DNA of 63,799 bases from Opitutaceae bacterium (GCA_030648295.1 JAUSID010000254.1:1-63799), one strand, 5' to 3'. Shown: positions 44,528-53,976, counted from the first letter of the stretch. Notes: generated from the letters alone by a model not told the origin. Program-made: numbers and translations.

Positions 44528-46888
44528 GTGCAGGACAACTTGCTTTCCGGGAAAAACCTCCACCGCCACCACGTGAACAAGGAACTTCGCATCCTGGTCC
44601 TCGAGGATGTCCCCGCGGACGTGACGCTGATCAGCCATGAGCTGAGGACGGGCGGACTGCCTTTCAGCACCAAGCGCGTCGAAACGCGCGACGAATTCAT
44701 CCGCGAGCTCGAGCAAAATCCGCCCGATCTCATCCTGTCCGACCACGGGCTGCCGGCGTTTGACGGGTTCAGCGCGCTGGAAATCGCGCGTGATCGATGT
44801 CCGGATACACCGTTCATTTTCGTCACCGGGACGATGGGCGAGGAGCTGGCGATCGACTCGCTGCGCAGCGGGGCGACCGACTACGTGCTGAAGACGCGCA
44901 TGGCCAACCTCGTCCCGGCGGTGCAGCGTGCGCTGCACCTGGCGGAGGAGCGCACGAAGCGGAAGCTGGCGGAAAAGGACCTGCGCGACAGCGAGGAGCG
45001 GTTCCGGCTGCTGGTCAGCGGCGTGAAGGACTACGCGATTTTCATGCTGGATCCGGAGGGCCGGATCTCCAGCTGGAATGCCGGGGCCGAACTCGTATTG
45101 GGCCACCGCGCCCACGAGGTGATGGGCGAACCTTTCCGCTGTTTCTACCGGGTGCAGGAGCGGGAGCAGGGCAAACCGCAGAAGGATCTCAAAATCGCGG
45201 AGGAGAAAGGCCGGTTCGAGGACGAGGGCTGGCGGCTGCGCAAGGGCAACGACCCGTTCTGGGCCCACGTCGACATCCGCGCGCTGCGCGACGACGACGG
45301 CCGGCTGCGCGGCTTCACCCAGGTTACGCGCGACGTGACCGAGCGGCGGCGGCACCAGGAAGCGCTGCGCAAGAGCGAGGCGCGCAAGGCGGCGGTGCTC
45401 GAGACCGCGCTGGATGCGATTGTCTCGATCGATCAGAACGGAAAAATCATCGAGTGGAATCCCGCGGCCGAGCGGATCTTCGGCTACAGCCGCGAACTCG
45501 CGCTCGGACGCGACATGGCCGAGCTGCTCATCCCGAAGTCGAGCGAGGAGATGCACCGGAAAGGCATGGCCCGTTATCTGCAAACCGGCCGTGGCCGGGT
45601 GCTGGGCCACCGCACCGAAATGATGGCGCTGCGCGCCAACGGCGCGGAATTCCCGGTGGAGATCAGCATCACGAAAATCCCCGGCGATGGCCCGACCATC
45701 TTCACCTGCTTCATCCGCGACATCACGGATCGGCGCCGCACGGAGGAGGCCCTGCGCAAGAGCGAGGAGCGGTTCCGCCTGCTGGTCGAAGGCGTGGAGG
45801 ATTACGCCATCTTCATGCTCGATACCCACGGGCGGATCACGACCTGGAACGTCGGGGCCGAGCGAATCGAGGGCTACCGCACCCAGGAGATTATCGGCCG
45901 GCGGTTCCATCGCTTTTACAGCCAGGAGGATGTCGAGCGCAAGAAGCCGGACCAGGCCCTGGCCGTCGCAACCGCCGAGGGCCGCTACCACGACGAACGC
46001 CGGCTGGTGCGCAAGGACGGCTCGCAATTCTGGGCCAGCTTCGTCATCACCGCGTTGCGTGATGAAAACGGCAAGCTGACTGGATTTTCGACCATTGCTC
46101 GTGACATTACCCAGCGCAAACATGCCGAGGACGAAATCCGACGCCTCAATTCAGAGCTTGAGAAACAGGTGCAGGAGCGCACGGCGGAACTGCAGGCCGC
46201 CTACCAGGAAATGGAAGCCTTCTCGTATTCAATTTCGCACGACCTCCGCGCCCCGTTGATTCACATCGCGGGCTTCGTGGAAATGCTGCGCGCCGAGCTC
46301 GAACCGAAGCTCGACGAGAAGAGCCGGCGCCATCTCCAGACCATCTGCGACTCGAGCGAGCAGATGGGGCGGATGATCGCGGACCTGCTCGCCTTCTCGC
46401 GGATTGGACGCGCCGACCTGCACAAGGTGCGGGTGAGCCTGGGCGACACCGTCCGCGACGTGCAGCGCGAGCTCCAGGGTCTGATCCGCGACCGGAAGGT
46501 GACGTGGGCGATCGCGCCGCTGCCGGAAGTGTTCGGCGATCCATTCCTCCTCCGGCAGGCCTTCTTCAACCTCATGGCCAACGCGGTGAAATTCACGCGC
46601 GGCCAGGCCGAGGCGCGAATCGAGATCGGGGCCGAGGCGACGGAGCGCGAAAACATCCTCTTCATCCGCGACAACGGCGTCGGGTTCGACATGAAATACG
46701 CGGCGAAACTCTTCGGCGTATTCCAGCGGCTGCACTCCGCGAGCGAATTCGAGGGCACCGGAATCGGCCTGGCCATCGTGCGCTGCGTCATCCAGCGCCA
46801 CGGCGGCCGCACCTGGGCCGAGGGCGCGGCGGGCACCGGCGCCACGTTCTACCTGTCGCTGCCGGTCTTCCCGGAGGAGAAGAAATGA
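44528..46888 (+). CDS. Hybrid sensor protein: receiver, three PAS domains, histidine kinase
   Basis: 786 residues from GTG 44528; a second GTG at 44573, just before NKELRILVLED, is an equally good start. Receiver domain (ILVLEDVPADVTLI, DLILSDHGLPAFDGFSALEI, TDYVLKTRM); three PAS/PAC units beginning RFRLLVSGVKDYAIFMLDPE, AVLETALDAIVSIDQNG and RFRLLVEGVEDYAIFMLDTH; then a coiled coil, HisKA (FSYSISHDLRAPLIHIAGFV, phospho-His in SISHD) and HATPase (NLMANAVKFTRG, DNGVGFDMKYAAKLFG, GTGIGLAI). The HisKA type is that of phytochrome-like kinases. No membrane segment, so it is cytoplasmic. First of four overlapping signalling genes. Confidence 0.93.
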   Translation: MQDNLLSGKNLHRHHVNKELRILVLEDVPADVTLISHELRTGGLPFSTKRVETRDEFIRELEQNPPDLILSDHGLPAFDGFSALEIARDRCPDTPFIFVTGTMGEELAIDSLRSGATDYVLKTRMANLVPAVQRALHLAEERTKRKLAEKDLRDSEERFRLLVSGVKDYAIFMLDPEGRISSWNAGAELVLGHRAHEVMGEPFRCFYRVQEREQGKPQKDLKIAEEKGRFEDEGWRLRKGNDPFWAHVDIRALRDDDGRLRGFTQVTRDVTERRRHQEALRKSEARKAAVLETALDAIVSIDQNGKIIEWNPAAERIFGYSRELALGRDMAELLIPKSSEEMHRKGMARYLQTGRGRVLGHRTEMMALRANGAEFPVEISITKIPGDGPTIFTCFIRDITDRRRTEEALRKSEERFRLLVEGVEDYAIFMLDTHGRITTWNVGAERIEGYRTQEIIGRRFHRFYSQEDVERKKPDQALAVATAEGRYHDERRLVRKDGSQFWASFVITALRDENGKLTGFSTIARDITQRKHAEDEIRRLNSELEKQVQERTAELQAAYQEMEAFSYSISHDLRAPLIHIAGFVEMLRAELEPKLDEKSRRHLQTICDSSEQMGRMIADLLAFSRIGRADLHKVRVSLGDTVRDVQRELQGLIRDRKVTWAIAPLPEVFGDPFLLRQAFFNLMANAVKFTRGQAEARIEIGAEATERENILFIRDNGVGFDMKYAAKLFGVFQRLHSASEFEGTGIGLAIVRCVIQRHGGRTWAEGAAGTGATFYLSLPVFPEEKK

Positions 46889-47370
46889 GCGGGCCGGAAA
46901 AATACATCCTGCTCGCGGAAGACGACGCGGTGGTCGCTGAATTGATCATGCATGCCCTCGGCCAGATGGACCCGCGGCCGCATGTCGTCCATGTCCGTGA
47001 CGGGGTCGAGGCGCTGGACTACATGTATGCGCGCGACCAATTCCAGGATCGACCGCCGCACGGGCCGGCCGTGATGCTGCTCGACGTGAAGATGCCGAAA
47101 CTCGACGGGATTGAAGTCCTCCGGCAAATCAAATCCGACGAACGATTGAAGGGGACGCCCGTCGTCATGCTCACGTCGTCACAGGACGAGCGGGACGTGC
47201 GCGAGAGTTATGCGCTCGGCGCCAACGCCTACGTGGTGAAGCCGGTCGAGTTCAGGAATTTCGCCCGGGTGCTGCGGCATCTCGCCCAGTTCTGGCTCCA
47301 AATCAACCATCCGCCGCCGGAGAATCGCGTCGTGGCACTCGCGGCCACGGCGAAGTGCGCACCGCGATGA
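46885..47370 (+). CDS. Single-domain response regulator (Rcp1-like)
   Basis: 161 residues from ATG 46885, overlapping the kinase stop, with GGAGGAGAAGAA as the ribosome site. A stand-alone receiver: acidic pair AEDDAVVAELI, phospho-Asp in VMLLDVKMPKLDGIEVL, Thr in VVMLTSSQDERD, Lys in NAYVVKPVEF. The long loop ARDQFQDRPPHGP before the phospho-Asp strand is typical of Rcp1 regulators, which pair with phytochrome-like kinases such as the one just upstream. No output domain. Confidence 0.92.
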   Translation: MSGPEKYILLAEDDAVVAELIMHALGQMDPRPHVVHVRDGVEALDYMYARDQFQDRPPHGPAVMLLDVKMPKLDGIEVLRQIKSDERLKGTPVVMLTSSQDERDVRESYALGANAYVVKPVEFRNFARVLRHLAQFWLQINHPPPENRVVALAATAKCAPR

Positions 47371-48551
47371 CGCCCGGATCGGACGCCGATGCCGCCTCGT
47401 CCGCCGCGCCGCCGCCGGCCGACCACGCGCGCGACCCGCCGCCCGCGGAGCGCGAACTGCGGGTGCTGCTGCTGGAGGACAACACCCCGCACGCCGAACT
47501 GGTGGAGCACTTCCTGCGCGAGAGCGGCTTGAAGTTCCGCCTCGTCCGGGTGGAGACGCGCGAGGATTTCATCGCGCAAATCGAACAGCTCGGGCCGGAC
47601 ATGATCCTGTCCGACTACGCCCTGCCCGCGTTCGATGGCTATGCCGCCCTCACGATTGCGAAGGAGCGCGTGCCGAACACGCCGTTTATTTTTGTCACCG
47701 GCACGATGGGTGAGGAAGTCGCGATCGAGACCCTGAAGAGCGGCGCGACCGATTATGTCCTGAAAACCCGGCTCGCCCGGCTGGGACCGGCGGTGCATCG
47801 CGCGTTGCGCGAAGCCGCCGACCGGCGCGAACGCCAGCGCGCGGAGGACAAGCTGCGCCGCTCGCTCGAACAGCTGCGGGCGCTGACCACGTATCTGCAA
47901 TACGTCCGCGAGGAGGAGCGCACGCGCATCGCGCGGGAAGTCCACGACGAACTCGGCCAGGCCTTGACGGGACTGAAGCTCGACATGTCGTGGCTCGCCA
48001 GCCGGCTGCCGAAAACTAGCCCGGAGCTCGCCGCCAAAGCACGCACGATGACGGAGCACATCGACGAGACGATCCAGACGGTGCGGCGGATCGCGACCGA
48101 GCTCCGGCCGGGCATTCTCGACAGCCTCGGGCTCGTGGCCGCGATCGAGTGGCAGGCGAACGAATTCCAAACCCGCACGGGAATACCGTGCCAGGTGCGA
48201 TCGACGGTGGCCGACACGGAGTGGGAGCACGACTTCACGACCGTGTTTTTTCGGATTTTCCAGGAAACGCTCACCAACATCATCCGTCACGCGAAAGCCA
48301 CCCGCGTCGAGGTGCGGCTCAACGAGGAGGCCGGCCACCTGGTGTTGGTGGTAAAGGACAACGGCCGCGGCATCTCCGAGGAGGAAATCGCCGGCACGAA
48401 ATCCCTGGGACTGGTGGGCATGCGGGAGCGGGCCATGCTTATTGGCGGCGAGGTTTCGCTGCAGGGCCGGCCGGGAAAGGGAACATCCGTGGCGCTGCGC
48501 GTTCCCCTGCCTGGGCCAAAGGCCGGCGATTCTCCGGCCCCCGCACCATGA
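47367..48551 (+). CDS. Receiver-histidine kinase hybrid (NarX/DegS-type HisKA_3)
   Basis: 394 residues from ATG 47367, overlapping the regulator stop. After a Pro/Ala-rich N-terminus, a receiver domain (LRVLLLEDNTPHAELVEHFL, DMILSDYALPAFDGY, TDYVLKTRL) very like that of the first kinase. Then a HisKA_3 dimerisation domain (EEERTRIAREVHDELGQALT, His in REVHDE; ATELRPGILDSLGLVAAIEW) and a HATPase (ETLTNIIRHAKATRVEV, DNGRGI, GLVGMRERA, GKGTSVAL). Such kinases usually act on NarL/FixJ regulators, and one follows at once. Confidence 0.92.
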   Translation: MTPGSDADAASSAAPPPADHARDPPPAERELRVLLLEDNTPHAELVEHFLRESGLKFRLVRVETREDFIAQIEQLGPDMILSDYALPAFDGYAALTIAKERVPNTPFIFVTGTMGEEVAIETLKSGATDYVLKTRLARLGPAVHRALREAADRRERQRAEDKLRRSLEQLRALTTYLQYVREEERTRIAREVHDELGQALTGLKLDMSWLASRLPKTSPELAAKARTMTEHIDETIQTVRRIATELRPGILDSLGLVAAIEWQANEFQTRTGIPCQVRSTVADTEWEHDFTTVFFRIFQETLTNIIRHAKATRVEVRLNEEAGHLVLVVKDNGRGISEEEIAGTKSLGLVGMRERAMLIGGEVSLQGRPGKGTSVALRVPLPGPKAGDSPAPAP

Positions 48552-49174
48552 AAATCCTCATCACCGACGACCATGCCGTCGTGCGCCAGGGCCTGAAACA
48601 AATCCTGGCGGAGGAATTCACGCGCGCGGAATTCGGCGAGGCGGCCAGCGCGCAGGAGGCGATCGAAAAGGTGTGGAAGGAAAACTGGGACGTCGTCGTG
48701 CTCGATATCACGATGCCCGGCCGCAGCGGGCTCGAGGTGCTGAAGGAAATCAAGAAATCGCGGCCGAAGCTGCCTGTCCTGATGCTGAGCATGCACCCGG
48801 AGGATCAATTTGCCGTGCGGCTGCTGAAAATCGGCGCATCCGGCTACATGACGAAGGAAAGCGCGCCGGACGAACTCGTTGGCGCCGTCAAGAAAGTCAT
48901 GGCTGGCGGCCGCTATGTCAGCCCGTCGCTCGCGGAAAAGATGGCGTCGTATCTCGCGGTCGACGTGCAGACCCCGCCGCACGAGCGGCTGTCCGACCGG
49001 GAATTTCTGGTGCTGCGGCAGATCGGCTCGGGCAAGACCGCCACGGCGATTGCGAAGGAGCTCGGGCTCAGCGTGAAGACGATCAGCACGTATCGCATGC
49101 GCATCCTGGAAAAGATGAGCATGTTGAACAACGCCGAGCTCACCCACTACGCGATCCAGAACCAGCTGGTTTGA
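48548..49174 (+). CDS. NarL/FixJ-family response regulator
   Basis: 208 residues from ATG 48548, overlapping the kinase stop. Receiver (MKILITDDHAVVRQGLKQIL; phospho-Asp in DVVVLDITMPGRSGLEVL; Lys in GYMTKESAPDEL) plus LuxR-type helix-turn-helix (LSDREFLVLRQIGSGKTATA, IAKELGLSVKTISTYRMRIL). It is the DNA-binding output of the operon. The polysaccharide genes starting at 49478 are a plausible target, by position only. Confidence 0.94.
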   Translation: MKILITDDHAVVRQGLKQILAEEFTRAEFGEAASAQEAIEKVWKENWDVVVLDITMPGRSGLEVLKEIKKSRPKLPVLMLSMHPEDQFAVRLLKIGASGYMTKESAPDELVGAVKKVMAGGRYVSPSLAEKMASYLAVDVQTPPHERLSDREFLVLRQIGSGKTATAIAKELGLSVKTISTYRMRILEKMSMLNNAELTHYAIQNQLV

Positions 49175-49477
49175 CCGGCGGATTTCGCAACCCGGGACCG
49201 CAAGCAAGGGTATGGAGAAATCGTGAAATCGAGATCGGTCATCGTCTGGCCCCTAGGTTCTCGTTCTCCCAGTCGAGAGAAAGAGAACGATGCTGACTTC
49301 TGACGTCTGACCTCTGGCTTCTGGCCTCTGTCCTCCGGTCCCTGGTCTCTGGTCCCTCCAGCACCCGCTGTACCCCACCGCGATGTAGGGTTCGACCTAC
49401 TGTATGCAGGATCAGCCGGAAAGTAGGATGCAGGACGGGCGCACCGGCTCATTCCTCGCGCGGCGCCTCACCGACGT
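49175..49477. other. Intergenic region with hairpin and short-repeat tract
   Basis: No gene was seen. An 8-bp inverted repeat TCGTTCTC...GAGAACGA (49261-49290) could end the signalling operon. It is followed by a degenerate tract at 49294-49358 of CTTCTGAC/CTCTGGC/CTCCGGTCCCTGGTC units related to the insert in the NRPS at 34266-34405. The promoter for 49478 must lie near the right end. Confidence 0.55.
49294..49358 (+). repeat. Degenerate heptad-like repeat tract
   Basis: Successive 7-8 bp units (TCTGACG, TCTGACC, TCTGGCT, TCTGGCC, TCTGTCC, TCCGGTCC, CTGGTCT, CTGGTCC). It shares CTCCGGTCCCTGGTC with the tract inside the NRPS at 34266-34405. Confidence 0.7.
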
Positions 49478-52400
49478 ATGAATCAAAATGGTCTCCCGGT
49501 AAACCTTCCCGACACGGATCCCGCTGCGGGCGCGAACTACGATTACGAGCGTGGGCGCCACCAGAATCCCGGTTCGCGCCGCAGCGCATCGCCGCCCCGC
49601 CCCATGCAGGCGGCCGCCGCCGGCGGGCCGACCGGAGGCCCTCGCCCCGCATTTTCCATCGACGCATGGTCGCTGCTGCGGCCGGCCGCCCGCCGCTGGT
49701 ATTGGCTGCTTTTCGGCGGCGTCCTCGGCGCCGTCGGCGGCGGGGTCCTCGGCCTCAAACTGTGGACGACCTATTACACGGCCGGCACGCAAATCGTCCG
49801 GTTCGAGCCGCCGGTCGCCACCGACGCCTACCGGCCGATGCAGCTGCACGGTCCGACGCTGGTCGGCATGATCAGCTCCGGTGAAATTTTCCGCGGCATG
49901 GCGCAAAAGATGAAACCGCCGATGTCGCCCGGTGAACTTTCGAGCCGGATTCGTCCCGTGCCGGAACGCCAGAGCGACATCGTGACCGTGCAGGCGACGG
50001 GCAGCGACCCGCGCTCCGCCATCGATCTCGCCAACGCCTACACGCAGGAAGTAATTGCGTTCACCCAGGAGCATCAGCGCAAAGAGGCGGTTGAAGCGGA
50101 TAGATACGTCACCGAACAGCTGCGGCAGGTCCGCGCCGATCTCCTTCCCGCGCGGAAGGCGTTCGATGAGCTCGGGCCGATCGCCCTCGCCGGGGCGAGT
50201 TCCGCGAGCGCGGCGGCTGCGCTCACGCCGGCCGGCGTCGCAAATCGCGCCGCGGAGCGACTCCAGGCCGCGCAGGACGAGCTCGCGAAGCTGCTGGCCA
50301 AATACACCGACATCCACCCGGCGGTGAAAGCGCAGCGCGCCAACATCGCGCAAATCCAGGCCGAGATGGAGCTCCAGAAAACGCCGTTGCCCGCCAGGGA
50401 GGCCGATACCAATGCGGCCGAGGCCAGGCCGGGCACAAAACGCGTGGCCCAGGCGACGCGCGAGGAATGGGAGCTTATTTTCCTGAAGGTCCGCGAATTC
50501 GAAAACCTCCAGCGGTTGCTCCAGCTCCGGCAGAACGCCATCCAGACGTTCAAGTCGAATCCGCCGGGCAATTTCAAGGTCATGCTGCCGGCGTCGCTCG
50601 ACACCGTGGCCAGGCACGACCCGTGGATCAAGGTGACCATGCTCGCCGCCTTCTGCGGCCTGATCGGCATGGTGGTCGCCACCGGCGAGGTCCTGCGTCG
50701 GGAGATTCTTGATACGAGGCTGAAGACCGAGTCCGACGTGAATCGCGTCACCGGCCTGCCGGTGCTCGCGACCCTGGGCGACCTCCGGCGCATGTCGCTT
50801 TCCGACCGCGAAAGCTGGGCGTTCCGGACGTGGATCGCCCTGCAGGACCGGCTCGCCTACTCGCCGAACCACGGCCTCATCTGCGGGATCACCTCGTCGA
50901 ACTCCGGTGACGGCCGCTCGACCTGGATCAACCTGCTGGCCGGTGCCGCCCGAAAATGCGGATTCCGCGTGCTGACGATCGCGACGCGACCGACCGCCGA
51001 TGTCACGGGCACCGGCGAGGATGCCGCCGAACCGGTGGTCGTGGGCAGGACCGCGGCCGAGACGGTCGAGTCGGCCATGGCCGGAGCGGCGACCAACGGG
51101 CATGCGCATGCCACCCGCACGAGCGCCGAACCCGACGGCCGGACGCATGGCCGCGCCAATGGGGCGAACGGCGGCGGGACCGCCACCCTGCTTGCGCATC
51201 CCAACGATCTGACGCGCGGGTCTGGATTTGCCCCCGATTCCGATTTCACCGCCCTGACCGCGAGCGCGCTGTTCACGCCGGCCATGGTCACGGAAAAACT
51301 TATGGGCACAGAAACTGATCCGTTGGTTCACATCCCACTCCCCGGATGGACGTGGAATCTGGAGCGCCGCAAGCAATGGCAGGGCGCGCTCAACGTCTGG
51401 CGCAAGATCGACAACGTCGTGATCCTGGTGGAACTTCCACCCGCTTCGATGGCCGAGTCGGTGTTGCTCGCCTCGAATCTGCCGAATCTCGCCTGGCTCG
51501 TGGAGAGCGGAAAATCCGACGCCGTCGAAACGCGCGCGCAATTGCAGACGCTGCGGCACGCGCGCTGCAATCTGGTCGGCGCCTTCGTCAACCGCGCGAT
51601 GACGCCGGTGGCGCAGGGCCGGTTCTCGCGCTGGGTCGGCTGCCTCACGCTGCTCGCCACCCTCACCCTCGGCCTCGCCGACCACAAGGTGTTCGCCGAC
51701 GACGCGAGCGTCGTGGTTCCGGCGAGCAATCCCGCCGCGTTCTCAATCGTCTCGCCCACGCAACGCGCCAGCTGGCAAAAAAAGCTGACCCTCGGCCCCG
51801 GCGACATCCTGAATTTCAGCCTCTATGGCGAGCCGGAGCTGGCGCGCGAACAGGTCATGATCGCTCCCGATGGCCGCGTCACGTATCTGGAAGCCCAGGA
51901 CATCATGGCCGCCGGCCTCACGGTCGACGAGTTTCGCGAGAAGCTGAACGAGGAGCTGGGGAAATATCGTCGCACCCCGCAGGCTTTCGTCGTTCCCGTC
52001 GCATACAAGAGCAAGAAGTACTTCGTCCTCGGCCGCGTCGCGCAACGCGGCGCCTTCCCGCTCGACCGGCCAACGACGCTGCTCGAGGCGGTGGCCCGCT
52101 CGGGCGGAATGGAGACGGGCATGGCGTCCGACCGCAGCCTGGTCGAAATGGCGGATCTTTCGCGCAGTTTCCTCGCCCGCAACGGCCAGCGCATGAAGGT
52201 TGATTTCGAAAAACTGTTCCTGCACGGCGACCTGACCCAGAACGTTCCGCTCGAGCCCGACGATTACATCTACTTCCCCGGCGGCGGCGAAAAGGAAGTG
52301 TTTGTGCTCGGCGCAGTTCGCGCGCCGGGACCGCACACCTACAATGCCTCCGTGGGCGTGCTCGGCGCGATTGCCGGTCGCGGCGGATTCAGCGACCGCG

Positions 52401-52642
52401 CCTGGACGAAAAAACTCCTCGTCATCCGTGGCGGGCTCGGTGCACCCGAAACCTTCAAGATCGATGCGATCGATGTGTTGAGCGGCCGCAGCCCCGACAT
52501 CGTCCTGCAACCGAGGGACATCGTCTTCGTCAGCGATCGTCCGTGGATTTACGCCGAGGAACTGCTCGATGCCGCGACCAACGCCTTCGTCACCTCGGCC
52601 ATCGTGGTGTGGACGGGCGAAAAGATCACGCCGTTGCGTTGA
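49478..52642 (+). CDS. Fusion protein: Wzz-like co-polymerase, degenerate BY-kinase-like domain and Wza-like (OPX) domain
   Basis: 1054 residues. After a disordered Pro/Ala-rich N-terminus, TM1 (WYWLLFGGVLGAVGGGVL, about 75-95) and a periplasmic Wzz/GNVR-type region with coiled coils (YTQEVIAFTQEHQRKEAVEA). TM2 at about 384-405 (KVTMLAAFCGLIGMVVATGE). A cytoplasmic CpsD-like ATPase fold follows, with an altered P-loop (SSNSGDGRSTW near 470; the usual GKST Lys is Arg) and VVILVELPPASM. TM3 at about 710-730 looks like a retained signal peptide (LTLLATLTLGLADHKVFADD). From about 770 comes a polysaccharide-export domain (LGPGDILNFSLYGEP) with SLBB repeats (KYFVLGRVAQRGAFPLDRPT, EVFVLGAVRAPGPHTYN). 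It probably couples export steps of a surface polymer. Confidence 0.88.
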   Translation: MNQNGLPVNLPDTDPAAGANYDYERGRHQNPGSRRSASPPRPMQAAAAGGPTGGPRPAFSIDAWSLLRPAARRWYWLLFGGVLGAVGGGVLGLKLWTTYYTAGTQIVRFEPPVATDAYRPMQLHGPTLVGMISSGEIFRGMAQKMKPPMSPGELSSRIRPVPERQSDIVTVQATGSDPRSAIDLANAYTQEVIAFTQEHQRKEAVEADRYVTEQLRQVRADLLPARKAFDELGPIALAGASSASAAAALTPAGVANRAAERLQAAQDELAKLLAKYTDIHPAVKAQRANIAQIQAEMELQKTPLPAREADTNAAEARPGTKRVAQATREEWELIFLKVREFENLQRLLQLRQNAIQTFKSNPPGNFKVMLPASLDTVARHDPWIKVTMLAAFCGLIGMVVATGEVLRREILDTRLKTESDVNRVTGLPVLATLGDLRRMSLSDRESWAFRTWIALQDRLAYSPNHGLICGITSSNSGDGRSTWINLLAGAARKCGFRVLTIATRPTADVTGTGEDAAEPVVVGRTAAETVESAMAGAATNGHAHATRTSAEPDGRTHGRANGANGGGTATLLAHPNDLTRGSGFAPDSDFTALTASALFTPAMVTEKLMGTETDPLVHIPLPGWTWNLERRKQWQGALNVWRKIDNVVILVELPPASMAESVLLASNLPNLAWLVESGKSDAVETRAQLQTLRHARCNLVGAFVNRAMTPVAQGRFSRWVGCLTLLATLTLGLADHKVFADDASVVVPASNPAAFSIVSPTQRASWQKKLTLGPGDILNFSLYGEPELAREQVMIAPDGRVTYLEAQDIMAAGLTVDEFREKLNEELGKYRRTPQAFVVPVAYKSKKYFVLGRVAQRGAFPLDRPTTLLEAVARSGGMETGMASDRSLVEMADLSRSFLARNGQRMKVDFEKLFLHGDLTQNVPLEPDDYIYFPGGGEKEVFVLGAVRAPGPHTYNASVGVLGAIAGRGGFSDRAWTKKLLVIRGGLGAPETFKIDAIDVLSGRSPDIVLQPRDIVFVSDRPWIYAEELLDAATNAFVTSAIVVWTGEKITPLR

Positions 52643-52656
52643 GCCCTGACGCGCCC

Positions 52657-53820
52657 ATGCGAAAACCTGCCGTTGTTCCCCACATGAAATCGCACCCTCA
52701 CCTGCTCCGCTCCCTGTTGTATGCCAGTTTCGCCTCGGCGGTGCTGCTAACGGGCTGCCAGTCGTATCGCGCCCGTAAAACTCCGGGGCCAACGTTCACG
52801 GCCGTTCCCGCGAACTTCGTGCCCCAAACGGTCTCGGATCTGCCGCCCCTCGATCCGGCGCTGCTGCACCGGCCCACGACCGAATACCGGCTCGGCCCCG
52901 GCGATGTCCTCGACATCGAAATCGTCGGCGAAGATGCCTCGCGGTCGCGGTCCGTGGTCGGACCGGACGGCAAGGTCTACTTCCACATGCTGCCGGGCAT
53001 CGACGTCTGGGGTATGACCGTTGGACAGACGCGCGCCAGCCTCGCCAAGGAGATGCGCCGGTTCCTGCGGGAAGATCCGCCGATGTCGGTGACGCTGGCC
53101 GCCGCGCACAGCCAGAGAATCTGGGTGCTCGGCCGCCTGAACAAGCCCGGCGTTTATTCGCTCTCCGCGCCGATGACGCTCCTCGAGGCCATCTCGGTCG
53201 CCGGCGGTCCCGCGCCCGCCACCGCGGTCGCGACCCGCGGCGGCGGCATGATGAGCATGACATCGAACTTCGGATCGAGTGACGAAGCCGCGGATCTCCG
53301 CCGCGCGTTCGTCATCCGCGACGGCACCCACCTGCGCGTGGACTTCGAGCGGCTCCTGCGCGAAGGCGATCTGTCGCAGAACATCTATCTTCAGCCCGAC
53401 GATTTCGTGTACCTGCCTTCCGCGACGCGCGGCAGCGTGCACGTTCTCGGTGCGGTCAACAACCCCCGAGCGGTCGAATACACGCCCCGTCTCACTCTGC
53501 TCCAGGCCGTCGCGCAGGCGGGCGGCACCAACGTGCGCGAGGTCCACGCGTCCCAGGTCGCGATTGTCCGCGGCTCGCTGGCGGAGCCCAGGGTCGCGAC
53601 GGTTGACCTGAACCAGATTCTCCGCGGCGTCTCGAGCGACATCCTGCTCGAGCCGCAGGACATCGTGTACGTGCCGCATTCGCCCTATCGGGTCGGGACG
53701 CGGCTGGTTCACACAATTCTGGATACGTTCGTCCGCGTCGTCGGCGTCAACGAGGGCGCCCGCGCGGTCAGCGACAATGCCAACCCGGTCGGCGTCAACG
53801 TCCCGCTCGGGCCGCTGTAA
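52657..53820 (+). CDS. Polysaccharide export (OPX/Wza-family) lipoprotein
   Basis: 387 residues from ATG 52657; ATG 52684 (MKSHPHLLRSLLYASFASAV) gives a more compact lipoprotein signal. The lipobox is AVLLTGC. Poly_export domain (YRLGPGDVLDIEIVGEDASR, GPDGKVYFHMLPGIDVWGMT) followed by SLBB-type repeats (RIWVLGRLNKPGVYSLSAPM, SVHVLGAVNNPRAVEYTPRL, DIVYVPHSPY). It would form the periplasm to outer-membrane channel for capsule or exopolysaccharide. It follows the fusion gene after 14 bp and repeats its C-terminal domain, so the cluster has two OPX units. Confidence 0.92.
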   Translation: MRKPAVVPHMKSHPHLLRSLLYASFASAVLLTGCQSYRARKTPGPTFTAVPANFVPQTVSDLPPLDPALLHRPTTEYRLGPGDVLDIEIVGEDASRSRSVVGPDGKVYFHMLPGIDVWGMTVGQTRASLAKEMRRFLREDPPMSVTLAAAHSQRIWVLGRLNKPGVYSLSAPMTLLEAISVAGGPAPATAVATRGGGMMSMTSNFGSSDEAADLRRAFVIRDGTHLRVDFERLLREGDLSQNIYLQPDDFVYLPSATRGSVHVLGAVNNPRAVEYTPRLTLLQAVAQAGGTNVREVHASQVAIVRGSLAEPRVATVDLNQILRGVSSDILLEPQDIVYVPHSPYRVGTRLVHTILDTFVRVVGVNEGARAVSDNANPVGVNVPLGPL

Positions 53821-53828
53821 GTTCCGCA

Positions 53829-53849
53829 GCGCCGGTGACGAACCGGCGC
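53829..53849 (+). terminator. Candidate transcription terminator hairpin after the OPX gene
   Basis: GCGCCGGT-GACGA-ACCGGCGC: perfect 8-bp GC-rich stem with 5-nt loop, starting 9 bp after the stop codon. Only a weak T run follows (GGCTTTCGG), so strength is uncertain. Confidence 0.45.
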
Positions 53850-53976
53850 CGGCTTTCGGGGTCCGCATCACAACCGACTCCCGCCCGGGCTCAGTCCGCG
53901 GCGGGTTTTGTCGCCGGCGGGTTCCGAATGACGTCAACTAATCGCACCGCCGAACGCAGGAGGACCAATTCCAACG

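Noticed and set aside
49412-51685. 757-codon minus-strand open frame opposite the fusion polysaccharide protein
   Set aside because: Compositional shadow; begins and ends without relation to other genes and shows no domain.
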